Shown in pieces: positions 32,072 to 43,889 of a stretch of DNA of 64,000 bases. Made by a program: the position numbers and the translations under genes. Numbering within the stretch: position 1 is the stretch's first letter; every line of letters begins with the position of its first letter. The stretch spans positions 6,419,001-6,483,000 of the forward strand of contig CM065299.1 of the NCBI GenBank assembly GCA_032871835.1, in the 5' to 3' direction. The notes under the pieces are model-generated. The model was not told the origin of the DNA. It did not search any database and saw only the letters and a list, made by a program, of their open reading frames with translations. The DNA comes from Dipteronia dyeriana. Taxonomy: Eukaryota; Streptophyta; Magnoliopsida; Sapindales; Sapindaceae.

Positions 32072-34593
32072 TCACCAGCTGAAACTAGCCATCGCTGAAA
32101 TTCCAGAAAGGAGAAGGGCATCGTAGGCAGGGGATCTTTTGAAACGGTCTACCCTTAGGACTTTGAGTTCCATCCTGGCCTCTTTGGATAGGGACTCGAA
32201 TGTCAAAGCTTGGCATTCCAAGTCCTCTATTTTCTGTTCATATGCCGACTTAGACTGCTTCGCTTCCTGCTCGGCCTTAAGCATTGATTCCTGGGTAGAA
32301 AACAACAAGTTTTGAAGTGACAGAGCCTTCTCTTCTGCCAAAGAAGCCTTTTCCTCGGCCTCCACTTGCTTTGCCAAGCAGTGGTCGGCAAACACTTAGG
32401 CAGAGCCTACCTACTTTTGATAAGCCGCCTCAACCCGAGCACAGATGTCCTTACTCTCCTTCAGCTGAGCCTCAAGATGACTTATTCGATCAGCCTGATG
32501 TTGCTGCGTCTGAACCAGCTCAGCGAACTCGACCACCATCTACAAAGGAGTTTAATTAAAAATTTGGAGAACAAGCAAGACAATTAAAGAGTTAGGAATA
32601 ACTTAAATAAGATGCGCTGTTTAAAATATTCTGAAAATGCTCCGTTAGAGAGCTATCCCGAAAATAGCTCCAGCGGTCATCCCCAATGAAAGCTCGACTG
32701 GTTGACATCGTCTGCAACAGATCCTAGGGGGAAGGATAGGATGGGCCTCCTGAGGATTCAGCTCTGGCATCTTCAACCTCGGTGGGGAAAGAGCCCCTGA
32801 ACGGGTCCGAAGTCTCCACACCCGCTGATGCTTCAACATCAACGCTCGGGGGAATCTCAGCTCCGATGTCTTCATCATTAGAGTCGATAAATGAAACCAC
32901 CCAAGGAACCTTATGAGGGCGAACGAGAGAATCAACCGTCTTTCTTTTCTCGGCCCGAGAGTGATGAAAGCCGAGATCAGCTGAGGGATTTTCCTGAACA
33001 TCCTTCCAAAAGGATTAAAAAAAAGTCAGGATCCGTATTTACTCTTCCCTCAGAGTTTTTACCTCCATCACCGGCGTTCGGGACCACAATCAGGGAGCTC
33101 GTTCACCAGGCCCCTCACTAAGACCATCACTCCGCCTCCCTCCGTCTACAGGTAAGTCCTGAGTGTGGCCACTTGACTCTCCTACTGTCGGCCAGATGAT
33201 TTCCTCGGGGACACTTACCGAAATCTGCTCGTCAGCCTCATCAGGTTCCTCATCTGACTTAAGTGGTAGGGCAACACCCTCTTCACTCTGACGAGAAACT
33301 TCTTTTTGGCTTGCATGAAGAATTGACTTCACTTGAAGAGCTTGAAGGTCGCAGATGATGTCCGAGTCATACACTTAGAAGAAAAAGGGGAATCACGTCA
33401 GTATATATATATAAAGGGGGGTATACAAAGATCACTTGCATCGCCTGCGATAGCCTAAAATCTGGCTGAAGAAGCCGAGTTCTATCATCTTTTTCTCATT
33501 AAAAAGATAAGTCATGTTCCTCTTCTCCAGAGTGCGAACAGCTGTCCGAGCAAGTCTGGTCAGCTCAGTATCGCTGAATTCAATTTTTTTTCCTTTTCCT
33601 TACCTCGGGGGAACAGAAAAAATGGGGAACTTTTAACACCCTCCGAGTTTTCCCAGCCGAGAGAGTGACTTCAAGACCTAGATTTCCTCCAGTAAAAAAC
33701 CAATTGTTCTTCCAGTACTTGTTGGACGAAGGAAATCCCCATACGAAGCCCTTCTTCTTGGGTTCATTAGAGGTGTCAACTCCTCGATTCACCTTCGTTC
33801 CCTCGGAGACCCAGCAATCTGGCGGATTAGACATGAGGAAGTAGGTCATTATCTTACCAGACTGTCTCAGCGTGTAAAAAGGCATGATTTCATTCGGGAA
33901 AGGCAGCGACAGGTTCATTCGGCTCCATATGTGCCACATGCACATCAAGATCTTGTAGCTATTCGAGGCCAATTGAGCCGGAGCGATCCCCGCTTCAGCT
34001 AGAAACCAGGCAATGAACGGCTGCAGGGGAAGAGTAACGTCGCAACAAAGCATGGACCCATAGATTGCCACCATGCCCAGAGGAGGGTTCCACGTAGCTC
34101 TATCACCAGCGGGAACCAGAATAACTTAATTATCCAAATCGAATCGGGCACGATACTTCCCGATCTCTTCTACCCTGACCACGTTCAGTTCAACGTCAAA
34201 CCCACTCGGGCGATCAACAGAGAAAGAAAGATGAGATTTTCTGAACTTCTCTTCAACGTCCTGCTCATTAATAGTCTGCTCCCTGATACCAACGCTACCC
34301 GAGTTATGCCTGTGAACTTCATTTTTGCTCTGATGCTCTCCCATCATTGATCGAAGTGGTACCCTGTGATTAGAAATGATAGATTCAGAACTAGATGAAT
34401 CCAAATCAGAACTGGATACAGAACTAAAACAGACGTCAGGGTGAAGCCCAGAAATGTAGACTTCTAATAAATGAGGTTCATCGGGAGGGATTTCCCCCAA
34501 TAATCTTCGAACGTAGGAAACCAGTTGAAAATCCCCACGATCTAGCGCTTCGAGAGCTATAGTACATAGTCGAAGACGGGAAATCAGATCCAT
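32072..34593 (-). pseudogene. Antisense gene of the Tat element (putative plant transposon protein)
   Basis: A minus-strand gene opposite to gag-pol. The first part (34593-34126) opens MDLISRLRLCTIALEALDRG and stops once at 34126. The same frame resumes through 34074-33580 with LPLQPFIAWFLAEAGIAPAQ, then WHIWSRMN and KKKGFVWGFPSSNKYWKNNWF. This is the pattern of the 'putative gypsy-type transposon' domain (Transposase_28-like) often annotated in plants. Further open segments are at 33374-33090 (acidic), 33001-32645 and 32395-32072; the last is a coiled coil with EEKASLAEEKALSLQNLL. Exon joins were not resolved. Grande and Retand elements carry a comparable antisense ORF. Its function is unknown. 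Confidence 0.7.
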
Positions 34594-35094
34594 TAAAACT
34601 AACCTTAAATGAAGAAATATGATGCAAAATCTTCAACGGAGAATAGCGATTTTCTACGTAAAGAAATCTGGACTGGAAAAATTTCTGGTTTGAGTTTCTG
34701 AGAATGAACCAACGTAACTCCTCAGTAGAGAATTTAAAGGGGTAATAGCACGAAACCCTAGGATCTCAAGGCGGGAAAAATCAATGAGATTTGATGACGT
34801 AGGCGGCGCACTGGGAGACGCATAGGTCATTTCTCATAAATGGCATCGAGAAACGAAGCGGTAGAGGACACGTGTTAAGAGAAGAACTGGCTTTAGCCAT
34901 CAGAACTCCAAAATGTTGCCGTCGTTGAGATCTCGCGTGAGGAGGCAAATCGAATCTACATGGTCACCATTAAGACACGCCATTATGACAAGACATTTAC
35001 CTTGGCATTAAAGAGATGTAAAACTTGAAGAATTGATTAAAATACTTTTGCCCGAAACGAAACCCTGTACGGCAAAAATATTTTAATGGGGTAT

Positions 35095-36018
35095 TATCGT
35101 ATGTAAATTTTATTAGACGTATACGTCATTGACAAAGAAGATAGAATTGCCAGGTGGACATCCAAATAAGCATTCAGAAAATATCCTATAAGACATCACC
35201 AAAGAATGAGAAGCCCGAGTAAACAAGTATTGAACAAAACCTACTCAGGGTCAACTGACACGTCATATACTACTCGGGGTCAATTAACGATGCTCGGTGT
35301 TAGCTAATGACACGTTCTACTCGGGATCAGATGATGTCACTCGGAGCCAACTAATATCGTTTTTTACTCGGGAAAAACATGAAGAAAATCGAACAAAAAG
35401 CCCATCGCTTAGCTCACGAGTCGAGTCGTTAAAATACGCGAAGATATTTATATCAAAGAAGAATTCCAAGAACAGAATATCAAGCAGAAAAGGTATCAAG
35501 CAGAAAAGGTATCAAGCAGAAAGGGTTTCTAATTAGGCAACAATTTTATTTCTTCGAAAAGACTACGTCTTTATAAGAAAATAAGTCCTAACTGGACTAT
35601 ACCACTAGAATCCCATTCAATCTCAATACAAGTCTCCGATATAAGAAAGAAGACAGACTACTTTAAACAAGTAACCAATCATAATTAGATACAAAGATCT
35701 TTTATTACTTGTACAAAGAGAATTAGGGTTCTATGGACATATAAATAGACCCATAATCTCGTCACAAAATATACAGAAAAATATGGAAAAATACAGAGAG
35801 AAAAAGAGAGATCGAGAGTTGTAAATCTTTTCAATAGTGGATTTTGGCTTGGTTGATTACTCAGCCACCCGTGGATGTTTCTCAGGTCATCGGAGTTTTA
35901 CCACGTGAAACTTGCGTCCGATTTCTTTCTCCTTCTCTCTCTCTCTCTCTCTTTGAAATCACAACTAAAGTCCAATTCTTGTTGACTTTCTCCATACATC
36001 CAGAAATCGACGTCAACA
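35095..36018 (+). repeat. 3' LTR of the Tat-type element
   Basis: Preceded by a short purine tract (aatgggg). It matches the 5' LTR throughout with scattered substitutions and two extra copies of aaggtatcaagcagaa near 35493-35522. The first dinucleotide is TA rather than TG. The divergence implies the insertion is not recent. Confidence 0.88.
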
Positions 36019-36639
36019 ACAATTGTCCACAGAAAACTTGGAAAGTGTATCTGTAACTATGTTGTCCACCCATTGCATGTACATTATCTTATAACCATAC
36101 CTTAACAACCACTTCTGTTGGAAGGGAGTGTTGAACTTTTGGTTCAAGAAGTATTTGATGCTGTAGTGATCAATCTTGACCACAAAATGTCTTCCTTGCA
36201 AATAACAATGCCATTTCTTTATGGCATAGACAATTGCAATCAACTCTCTTTCATAAGTAGATAAAGCCTGATTTTTGGTGCTAAGATATTGCTAGTAAAA
36301 GCTATAGACCTACCATCTTTTTGTAACACTGCCCATATTCCTATGCCAGTATTATCACTTGCTATGATGAAAGTCTTAGAAAAATCTAGCAAAGCTAGTA
36401 CTTTTAGGGATAACATTGCTTCATTTAGTTTATGAAATGATGCCTCAGCAACATTACTCCAATTGAAACCACCCTTCCTAGTCAATTGAGTTAAAGAGTG
36501 ACTTAGCTTCCCATAATCAGGAAAAAATTTCCTATAATAACTAGTGAGCCTTAAGAAACCCCTAAAAGCTTTGACATTTGTTGGAAACGACCAATCAGAA
36601 ACTGCTCTAAGTTTAGGAGGGTCAGTAGTAACTCCACTC

Positions 36640-37277
36640 CTAGATACAATGTGTCCCAAATAATCAATTGATGCAGCCCTAAAAACACATTTAGACAACT
36701 TGACAAACAATTGGTGCTGCTGCAAGACATTGAAAACTTGTTTTAATTGTGTCAAATGGTAGGACATTGTAGTACTATAAACAAGGATATCGTCAAAAAA
36801 TACCAACATAAACTTCCTCAAGTAATTCCTAAAAACATCATTCATCAATCCTTGGAAGGTAGCAAAAGCATTAGTCAGGACAAAAGGCATGACTAAGAAC
36901 TCATAATGGCCTTCATGACGCAGAACAGAAGTAAAATGAATTACCAAAGTAGCCCTAACTCCACTCCTAGATACAATGTGTCCCAAATAATCAATTGATG
37001 TAGCCCCAAAAACACATTTAGACAACTTGACAAACAATTGGTGCTGCTGCAAGACATTGAAAACTTGTTTTAAATGTGTCAAATGAAAGGACATTGTAGT
37101 ACTATAAACAAGGATATCGTCAAAAAATACCAACACAAACTTCCTCAAGTAATTCCTAAAAACATCATTCATCAATCCTTGGAAGGTAGCAAAAGCATTA
37201 GTCAGGCCAAAAGGCATGACTAAGAACTCATAATGGCCTTCATGATGCAGAACGGAAGTAAAAGGGATTACCAACGT
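36640..37277 (-). repeat. In-frame tandem duplication of the RT catalytic region
   Basis: A unit of about 312 bp, from RATLVIPFTSVL to HIVSRSGV, occurs twice head to tail without breaking the frame (copies about 37277-36965 and 36964-36640). The two copies differ at only a few residues, so a 350-residue open frame contains two FFDDILVYS catalytic motifs. Confidence 0.85.
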
Positions 37278-37725
37278 AGCCCTATAACACACAAATTGGA
37301 ATCCACCAGAAAAAGAAATCGAAATTCAACTGAAATTTTATTATGCTGCTCAAAACAAAGAACAAGAGGATTAAATAGCTTCTGAAAACCCTAACTAAAG
37401 GCAAAAAGACCAAATTGGGCATTCACTAAACAAATAAAAGCTAAAATGAAAAAACTAAAAAATTAAAATAAAACTTCAAATGTCCGATAGCCTACCTTAG
37501 TCAACTATTTTGAGGGTGCAAACAACCTCAATCGGGGACCCAGGTTGCCACAACGGAGATCGCCAAAATCCCTTTCCGAAAACATATTATAATAGGCAAT
37601 CAGACAACCGAACTAAAAGTTATGTCATTTTCTTCGAACCAATTCTTTTAACCGTGCCTGTTTCTTTCTTTGTCAATTTTCTATCAAACTCTTCTTCAAA
37701 CTCCAAAGCTAATTGTCCTACATCA
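37278..37725. other. Unidentified insertion splitting the RT gene
   Basis: About 450 bp lying between the RT finger and palm coding sequences. The minus strand of 37725-37620 reads LALEFEEEFDRKLTKKETGT before a stop; the left half is A/T-rich with polyadenylation-like words. I see no clear termini or target duplication. It could be a truncated retroelement or a captured sequence. Confidence 0.5.
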
Positions 37726-38339
37726 CTTCATGAGTTTTAAAAGTTGTCTTCTCCACATCTGATGGATGAACCCTGATTTGATGATAACCACTCCTCAGAT
37801 CAAGCGTTGAAAAATAATGTGTGCCATGTAGTTCATCCAACAAGTCTTCTATAAGAGGAATAAGATACTTATCCTTGACTGTTAACTCATTTAATTGCCT
37901 GTAATCCATGCATATCCTCTATGTGCCATCCTTCTTTTTGACTAACAATACTGGAGAAGAAAATTGGATGTGGCTATTTTAATAAAGCCTGAGTCAAGCA
38001 ATTACCTCACACATTTCTCAATTTTTGATTTTTGTGAAGAACCAAAAGCATATGGCCTACTGCTTGGTGGCTTGCAATTAGGCATTAAGGGTATTCTGTG
38101 ATCACGGTCTCTTTCTGGTTGACGAGTTGTTGGTGTGGAAAAAATTGTTAAAAATGAGTCTTGCAAATCTTGAAGCTTTTTTTTCTGTTGTGGAGACATG
38201 TATATGGATTCCTCTTTGACCATCACACCATCAATAGAACATAACAATGCCCCATAACAAGATTATGAATAAAATTTCTTATCCATTTGCTGAGTAGAAA
38301 CAGGTTGAATGGGTTGAGGCTTAAAGCTAGATAGCACCA

Positions 38340-39765
38340 CTTTGGTTCCTTGATGCTAAAATTCCATAGAAAGCTTTTCAAAGTCCCATAAAATTGGACC
38401 CAAAATTCTTAGCCATTGAATTCCTAATACAATATCACATCCACCTAAAGGAAGTATTAACATATCATAGGTGTAGATATATTGATCTATCTTATGAGTA
38501 GTTGCAGTGCAAGCCCCTTTACTCTTAACCTGGCCTCCATTTCCAATCATCAAATCAAATATTTCTGAAGCGTCTACTACCAAACTCAATTTCCTGACTA
38601 AGCCATCATCTAGAAAGTTATGAGAACTACCAGAGTCAAACAAGACTATCATAGTGTAGTTCTTAATATAGGCCATATCCTTCATGGTTTTAATGACTTG
38701 AGGTGAAGAGGTGTCAAATAAGACACCTGTAGTAATACAACAAGCAGTGATCTGTTCTGGTTCTTGTTCATGTAAGCCTTGCATTATTTCCTCTTCTTCA
38801 ACACTACTATACCCTAAGTCTAATAACAGGATCTGTTTCCCAACACATTTGTGACCCTTGGCAAACTTTTCATTACAATAAAAATACAAATTGTTTTGTC
38901 TCTTATATTGAATTTCTTCAGAAGTCAATTTTATAATTGGCAAATTGTCTTTAGTTGCACTTTCAGCTTTTATGATGTTTTCAGTTCTAATTGGTGGCAA
39001 AAAGAATTTTGATTTTGCGTTACTAAAAGACCTACAATTATGAAGTTTCAAGTCTACCTCAACATCATAAATCATTTCCTTTTGAACTGTAGATGGTCTC
39101 AACAGCTTCACTTCATGTTTTAATTCCTCCTTCAATCCTCCAATGAAACAACTGAAATGAAATGATGGGCTAAGATCTCCAATTCTAGTATCTAGTCTTC
39201 TAAATTCTGATTTATAATCCTTTAAGGCTCCAGTTTGGCGGAGTTTGAATAAGGGTTCTGTAAAATCCTCAAATTTGTGAGGACCAAACTCTCTACAAAA
39301 GGCCTTAATAAAATCTTCCCAATTGGAAAGCTTTTTCGTGCAATTTTCCCATTGGAACCACTGGAGAGCTTCTCGATCCAAATGAAATGATACAGTCTTA
39401 ACCTTCTTCTCTACTTGAACTGAAAAATAATCGAAGTATTGTTCTGCTTTATATACTCAATCCATTGGATAATCTCCTTCAACATGTTTCAGAAAATCCA
39501 TGCGAATAATTGGGACATGAGGTTCCAACTCCCTGAGACTTTCCTTCCTCGGTTGCGAGTTAATCTCACCAGTTTCTTATTGAACCTCTGTTGAAGGAAC
39601 CGGGTCGAATCTTCCATGGCGTACTTCTAAAGCTTATATTCGTTGATTAACCAAGTCTAATCGTTCCTCCATTCGAGTTAGGCGAGATTCTATTAAACGA
39701 AGTGCTACGATCGCCTCCGTACGATCGGAGTAAGAAGATTCCAGATTTGTCACACAAGCTTCCAT
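38340..39765 (-). pseudogene. Chromodomain Gypsy gag and protease
   Basis: The start codon at 39765 gives MEACVTNLESSYSDRTEAI and a coiled-coil RLTRMEERLDLVNQ, then two stops. The gag domain follows (AEQYFDYFSVQ, VSFHLDREALQWFQWENC, SNWEDFIKAFCREFGP, FRRLDTRIGDLSPSFHF). The knuckle is FYCNEKFAKGHKC, lacking one cysteine of the usual CxxC. The protease active site is VLFDSGSSHNFLDD, followed by YDMLILPLGGCDIVLGIQWL. 341 residues are continuously open from 39381. Confidence 0.88.
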
Positions 39766-39833
39766 GGCAGTGGAACGAGTTCGAACTCATGCACGGGTCA
39801 TAAACCAAAGGAACGATTTAAAGGATTATTTTA

Positions 39834-39963
39834 GGATCTGATACCAAACGATACGAACCCACTAGGTAGAACTCATCCTAAAAAACCGGCTTATAAGGAA
39901 AGGGTGCCCAATGAATTATATACCTTGACTAATCTCATACTTAGCCAATGTGGGATCCTAACA
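39834..39963 (-). repeat. tRNA-Met primer site and short LTR beside Gypsy gag
   Basis: The minus strand reads a 115-bp LTR starting tgttaggatcccacattgg (39963) and ending gttcgtatcg (39849), followed by TGGTATCAGATCC (39846-39834). A copy of this LTR is at 17743-17858. It is outwardly flanked by GGGCT (39964-39968). Whether it is the true 5' LTR of this Gypsy element or a separate insertion is unclear, since the 3' LTR family differs. Confidence 0.6.
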
Positions 39964-39968
39964 GGGCT

Positions 39969-41127
39969 GACCACCACCGTCACATTCCCTTTGCTCTAGA
40001 CATATTACTTTTACTATTTGGAACCAATCTTTGTGTCATGAACATCCTCCCTCGTAAGAATTAAAATTTAAAACTAGACTACATTTGGGGATTAAGCTTC
40101 AAGTTTCAGACATGAACCCCAAAATCAGTTCTCTTTTGGGTTGGCTTTCAAGTTTCAGACGTGAACAAAATGGAAAACAGAGATTGAGAATTTTTTTATT
40201 GGCTTTTAAGTTTCAGACATGAATCCCTAAATGGAAAAATCGAAAGCAGAAACTGGGTTCTTTTTTTTTTCGGCTTTCGTAGTTTTGATTTGGACATTAA
40301 CCCACATAATTAAGAGAATTTAAATTGTATAATTAAAAACAACACATGATTAAGATAATTATACGAACAATAAACACATGTAAATTGGGGTAATCTAGAC
40401 AATAAATTCGAATTTCTCAACTGTGTGCTTACCTGGAAATTCTTTCAATATTCAAGAGTATAAAATTCATAGAATGAAATTTTTGAGAGATTCTTAAGTA
40501 CAAGAAAAAAAAGCGCAACTTATTGTATTTAATTGAATTTTTATACTATACTGTTTGGCGCCACATATTTGAGAGGAAAATAATGAATATTTAGGGGGTA
40601 AAATCTATCTTATTTATCGCACTAACAAAATAATGTAATAATATTATTATACATAAAAAATGACATGCGATAACTTGATCACGGTTAACAAAACTCATGA
40701 TAACATAATCAAGGTTAATGAAACGTGCAATAACTTCATCACAGTTACCAAAAAAATATTATAATTTTATCTCATATATCTAATGTATTATCTCGTCATC
40801 CTATTTTTTTAATGACCATGATACTTTGTTGTCGGTTTTAAAAGGCATTATAAGTATATGACAAATTAAAAAGAGGTAATGCTACGTTTCCAATAAATGG
40901 TTTTAAATATGTATAATTTAATGTGACAGTCTAGTAAAAGAAATAATAAGAAAAAAAAAATGATAACTTATTAAATGAACTGGACTGTCACATTGGATTG
41001 TATATATTTTAAAGACAATTTTTTTTAGAAAGAGTAACATTTTTCATTAAAAAGACTGTTATCACTCGATCACTGTTAAAAACACCATGATAAATTTACT
41101 TGATAAAAACATATTTTTCTTATAGTG
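39969..41127. other. CACTA right-hand region, noncoding
   Basis: No gene. At 40095-40250 the phrase aagtttcagacatgaa recurs three times about 60 bp apart. At 40660-40770 and 41040-41127 there are scattered atcacggttaa-type motifs resembling those next to the left CACTA end. It ends with the inverted CACTA terminus at 41127. Confidence 0.55.
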
Positions 41128-41266
41128 ATTTTTAAGTTTTACACATGTAACAAGTAGAATTATTTTAAACCATTAATTTAGGTGATGACAATATGAGGTG
41201 AGGTTAAAAATATTTATTACTATAAGTGGCGAAATTGGCACAATTTCATTATTATGACAATTTCAA

Positions 41267-41620
41267 GTTCATGTTTATTTATTTTTATTTTTTGAACAAC
41301 AATGTAAACCAAAAGGCAAAAGCCAAAGAGAAACAGAAGCAAACCAGTCAAAACAGAGCACAAACAAACAGGAAGCAAAGAAGCGCCAAGGCTGATGGAA
41401 CAACTACAATAGCAAAAACAGAAGGAAAAGCATAGAAGCAAAATCCAGAAACACACAGAGAAAAACGGAAAAACAAGGAAACAGATGAACAACAGAACCG
41501 AAATCAATAGACCTCCCGCAACTGAGTATCCCCTTCCATAGCAGACCCTTTCTTAGCAAGCAAGTCGGTAAAGGAGATAATTGCTCTAGAGTATATGGAT
41601 ATAATATCTGATTCAAGTGT
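41267..41620 (-). mobile_element. 5'-truncated LINE 3' end
   Basis: The minus strand reads SRAIISFTDLLAKKGSAME, the last residues of a LINE RNase H domain, then a T/G-rich 3' UTR ending in an A-rich tail at about 41290-41267. Same family type as 7078-7943. No clean target duplication was found. Confidence 0.6.
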
Positions 41621-41696
41621 GAAAAAAAATAAATTTAAGTCACCATAATTTCATGTGATATTTAAAAAAAAATGTGAAAATAAAGCAGACTTTATA

Positions 41697-43519
41697 GACT
41701 ACAAGAGAAAAACCTTTATAACAAACGATTCATGACGTTTAAAAAGCATAATTAATCTCAGGTTAAGAACAATTTCTTAACAATTTTAAAAGCATCATAA
41801 TTTTATGATGGAATTTGATATCATAAATTATTGATGGTTTCTAAAAGTCATAAATGAATGTCATTACATTGTGATAGTAGTAAACCATTATAAATTCATG
41901 ATGGTTAGAAACCAGCAACTTGTTTTTTTTAAGAAATATCGCTGCCATCTATAATATATTAATATAATTAAAATTTAAAACTTAATAAAAATATGGCAAA
42001 AAATAATCTACAATAATCAAAATCATTAAAACTAAGCAAAAATTTCATTACATGTACTTTTTTAAAGGGACATTAAATATTCTTTTGAACAACATAAATT
42101 AAGCTACATCATCATCTACTAATATAAATCAATGATTTAATGTGTGCATCTCCCTCCAAGGTCAATGAGCTCATATGAATAAGTTGTTTTTCTTCAGGAT
42201 GTTTTTTACTCTTACTTCTATTCATCTGTAGATGCATTCAAAGCAATTAATCTGCAAAGAAACTTTAATTTTTCAATTTTGATATTTTTAAAATAAATAT
42301 AAAATCTAAATAAACTAAAATGAAAATTTATTTTTTAATAAAAATTTAAGCGGTATTTTTACTAAATAAAATGATAAATTTAGATAAAAACACAAAAAAT
42401 AAAGAAATTATTTGTGCAAATGACTTGTTATACTTTTAAAAAAATCAACATCAAAAACCCACACAAGACAGTTAAAAGATAAAATATTTGAATTTCTAAA
42501 TTTAAAATGGTAAGAAGAATGATACTACAAACTCAAGATAAAGTTGTTTTCTTTTTCTTCATATATTCATGTTATAGTCTTGAAAATAAAACAAAAAATA
42601 AATAATAAAATGTTTGTTAAAAAAGAACTCACTCAAAAGTTAAATACGTCGTGTAGAAGGACTGCACAGGTGGTGTGGTGACGAAGTTCTATGGCTTCAA
42701 AAGACATAGTGATGAAATTTGAAAACTTTAGACGTGGTGGTGACAAATCTGGAGTCTTTGGACGTCGATAAAATCTACGGTATCTACGATCTCGTAGTGA
42801 AACATAAAAAATGAATGGTGAAATTTCAAAGTAGAGCCAATAGAAAGTAGAAGAATGGAAAGCAACAAAAAAAAAAAAAGAGTTGAATCGGAAGAAAAAT
42901 AGGTGTGGCTATGAAAAGTTAGAATGTTGTGATCATTTTATATAAGTGAAATAATTGTGTACACTCATGAGTACAGTATACATTACAACAATAAGGAAGA
43001 ACATAACATGTGTCACTTTGGAGCCATTAATTAACTTATATATCAATTTATGATTAAAATAAACAATACCAGTTACATAGTTTTTGCCGAAAACAAAAAT
43101 TACATATTTAAAATTCTCAATTGAAATTAGAATATAAAAACATTAATACTAACATTTGAAGATTTTTTCTTTTTCAATAAGAATATTTTTTATAAATATA
43201 TAAATATTAATACTAAATTTTATTTATCTTTCTTATTAACAATTCTTTCATTTTAAATTTCCACCTTTTTTGACGGTTTTTAAGTATCAATAATTTTTTA
43301 TGGTTTTTAAATATCACCCTTCTTGGTGGTTTTTGAATGTCAACAATTCTGGATGATTTTTAAACATTTAATGATATTATCTGCAAACGTCATTAAATCT
43401 TGACATTTAAAACAAACCATCAAGTTTTATGATGTTTTTTTTCCGTACAGGTTTGACCATACGTTGAAGAAAAGTTTCATAAAAAAAATGTCATAAATCA
43501 TCTTTTTTCAAGTAGAGTG
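41697..43519. mobile_element. Non-autonomous CACTA-like element
   Basis: The left end is gactacaagagaaaaacc (first base altered from C). The right end, read inward from 43519 on the minus strand, is cactctacttgaaaaaagatg. Both subterminal regions are dense in short motifs (gatggtttttaa, catcataa, tttaaaagtcat) in both orientations, as in CACTA elements. The interior is AT-rich without coding potential. The flanking trinucleotides (ata / agc) do not match, so the limits are tentative. Confidence 0.5.
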
Positions 43520-43889
43520 AGCAAAAGATAATTTTCAGAGTGTAACATCCAAGTTCTGTTACTTACCTTCGGAAGAAAAATGAAAAATTGGCACAACGAA
43601 TGAAAATTGACAAAGTTTTGAAGCACTTTAGTTTTATATATAATCTCTAAAAAGTAATTCCAAATTAAGAGCCTTAAGCACAAGTTTAACAAGGATAGGA
43701 TGAAACAACTATAGTTATATCCCCATTAAAATGCAATAGAAATACAAGTGTGAGAATTTTGTTTCTGGTTCTCACTCATGACATATTTCTTACTTCCAAT
43801 ATTTTGCAACCAACTTTCCCAGCACATCCACTCTTAGCAAAGTTGTGACGTGTTTTCATCTTCTCTTATATGATAGGGGAAGGAACACA
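43520..43889. other. Noncoding, nothing recognised
   Basis: AT-rich sequence between the CACTA-like element and the TRIM-like element. No gene or repeat was recognised. Confidence 0.5.

Larger units (their letters stand above)
24173..36018 (+). mobile_element. Tat-lineage Ty3/Gypsy retrotransposon, complete, 11.8 kb
   Basis: Two LTRs (24173-25053 and 35095-36018) enclose gag-protease, RT, two RNase H domains and integrase in Gypsy order on the plus strand, then a 4.3-kb non-pol region with an antisense gene. The 5-bp duplication ACAAT (24168-24172 and 36019-36023) is exact and interrupts the RNase H of the chromodomain Gypsy element. Lack of a chromodomain, the CxF-type gag knuckle, the second (archaeal-type) RNase H and the antisense gene all point to the Tat/Retand/Grande group. 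Stop codons throughout make it non-autonomous now. Confidence 0.9.
36019..38330 (-). pseudogene. Chromodomain Gypsy reverse transcriptase and RNase H
   Basis: Minus-strand order: a linker (SFLTIFSTPTTRQPERDRDH, 38160), RT fingers [19 protein letters not shown] at 37909 and [16 protein letters not shown], an unrelated 450-bp insertion (37278-37725), then the RT palm VMPFGLTNAFATFQGLMN and VFFDDILVYS. The palm is present twice in tandem. After it come DYLGHIVSRSGV, the connection domain (FRGFLRLTSYYRKFFPDYG) and RNase H (IIASDNTGIGIWAVLQKDG, HFVVKIDHYSIKYFL), cut at 36018 by the Tat element. Confidence 0.88.
3851..41127 (-). mobile_element. CACTA (En/Spm-like) transposon, composite, 37 kb with nested insertions
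   Basis: The left end is CACTACAAGGAAAAAAAATG at 3851. The right end, read inward on the minus strand from 41127, is CACTATAAGAAAAATATG. Both ends are flanked by ATT (3848-3850 and 41128-41130), the 3-bp duplication of CACTA elements. Subterminal sequences share atcacggtt and tttaacagtgat motifs. Its own transposase survives as a 3' half on the minus strand (11210-10340) and a 5' half on the plus strand (19286-19700), separated by later insertions and an inversion. Sequence plausibly its own: 3851-4497, 6842-7077, 7944-8475, 10187-11210, 18233-19700 and 39969-41127. The rest is younger transposons. Confidence 0.7.

Noticed and set aside
3714..43519. A still larger CACTA element from 3714 to 43519
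   Set aside because: The flanking bases (tat / agc) do not match and the end sequences are less similar than those at 3851 and 41127.
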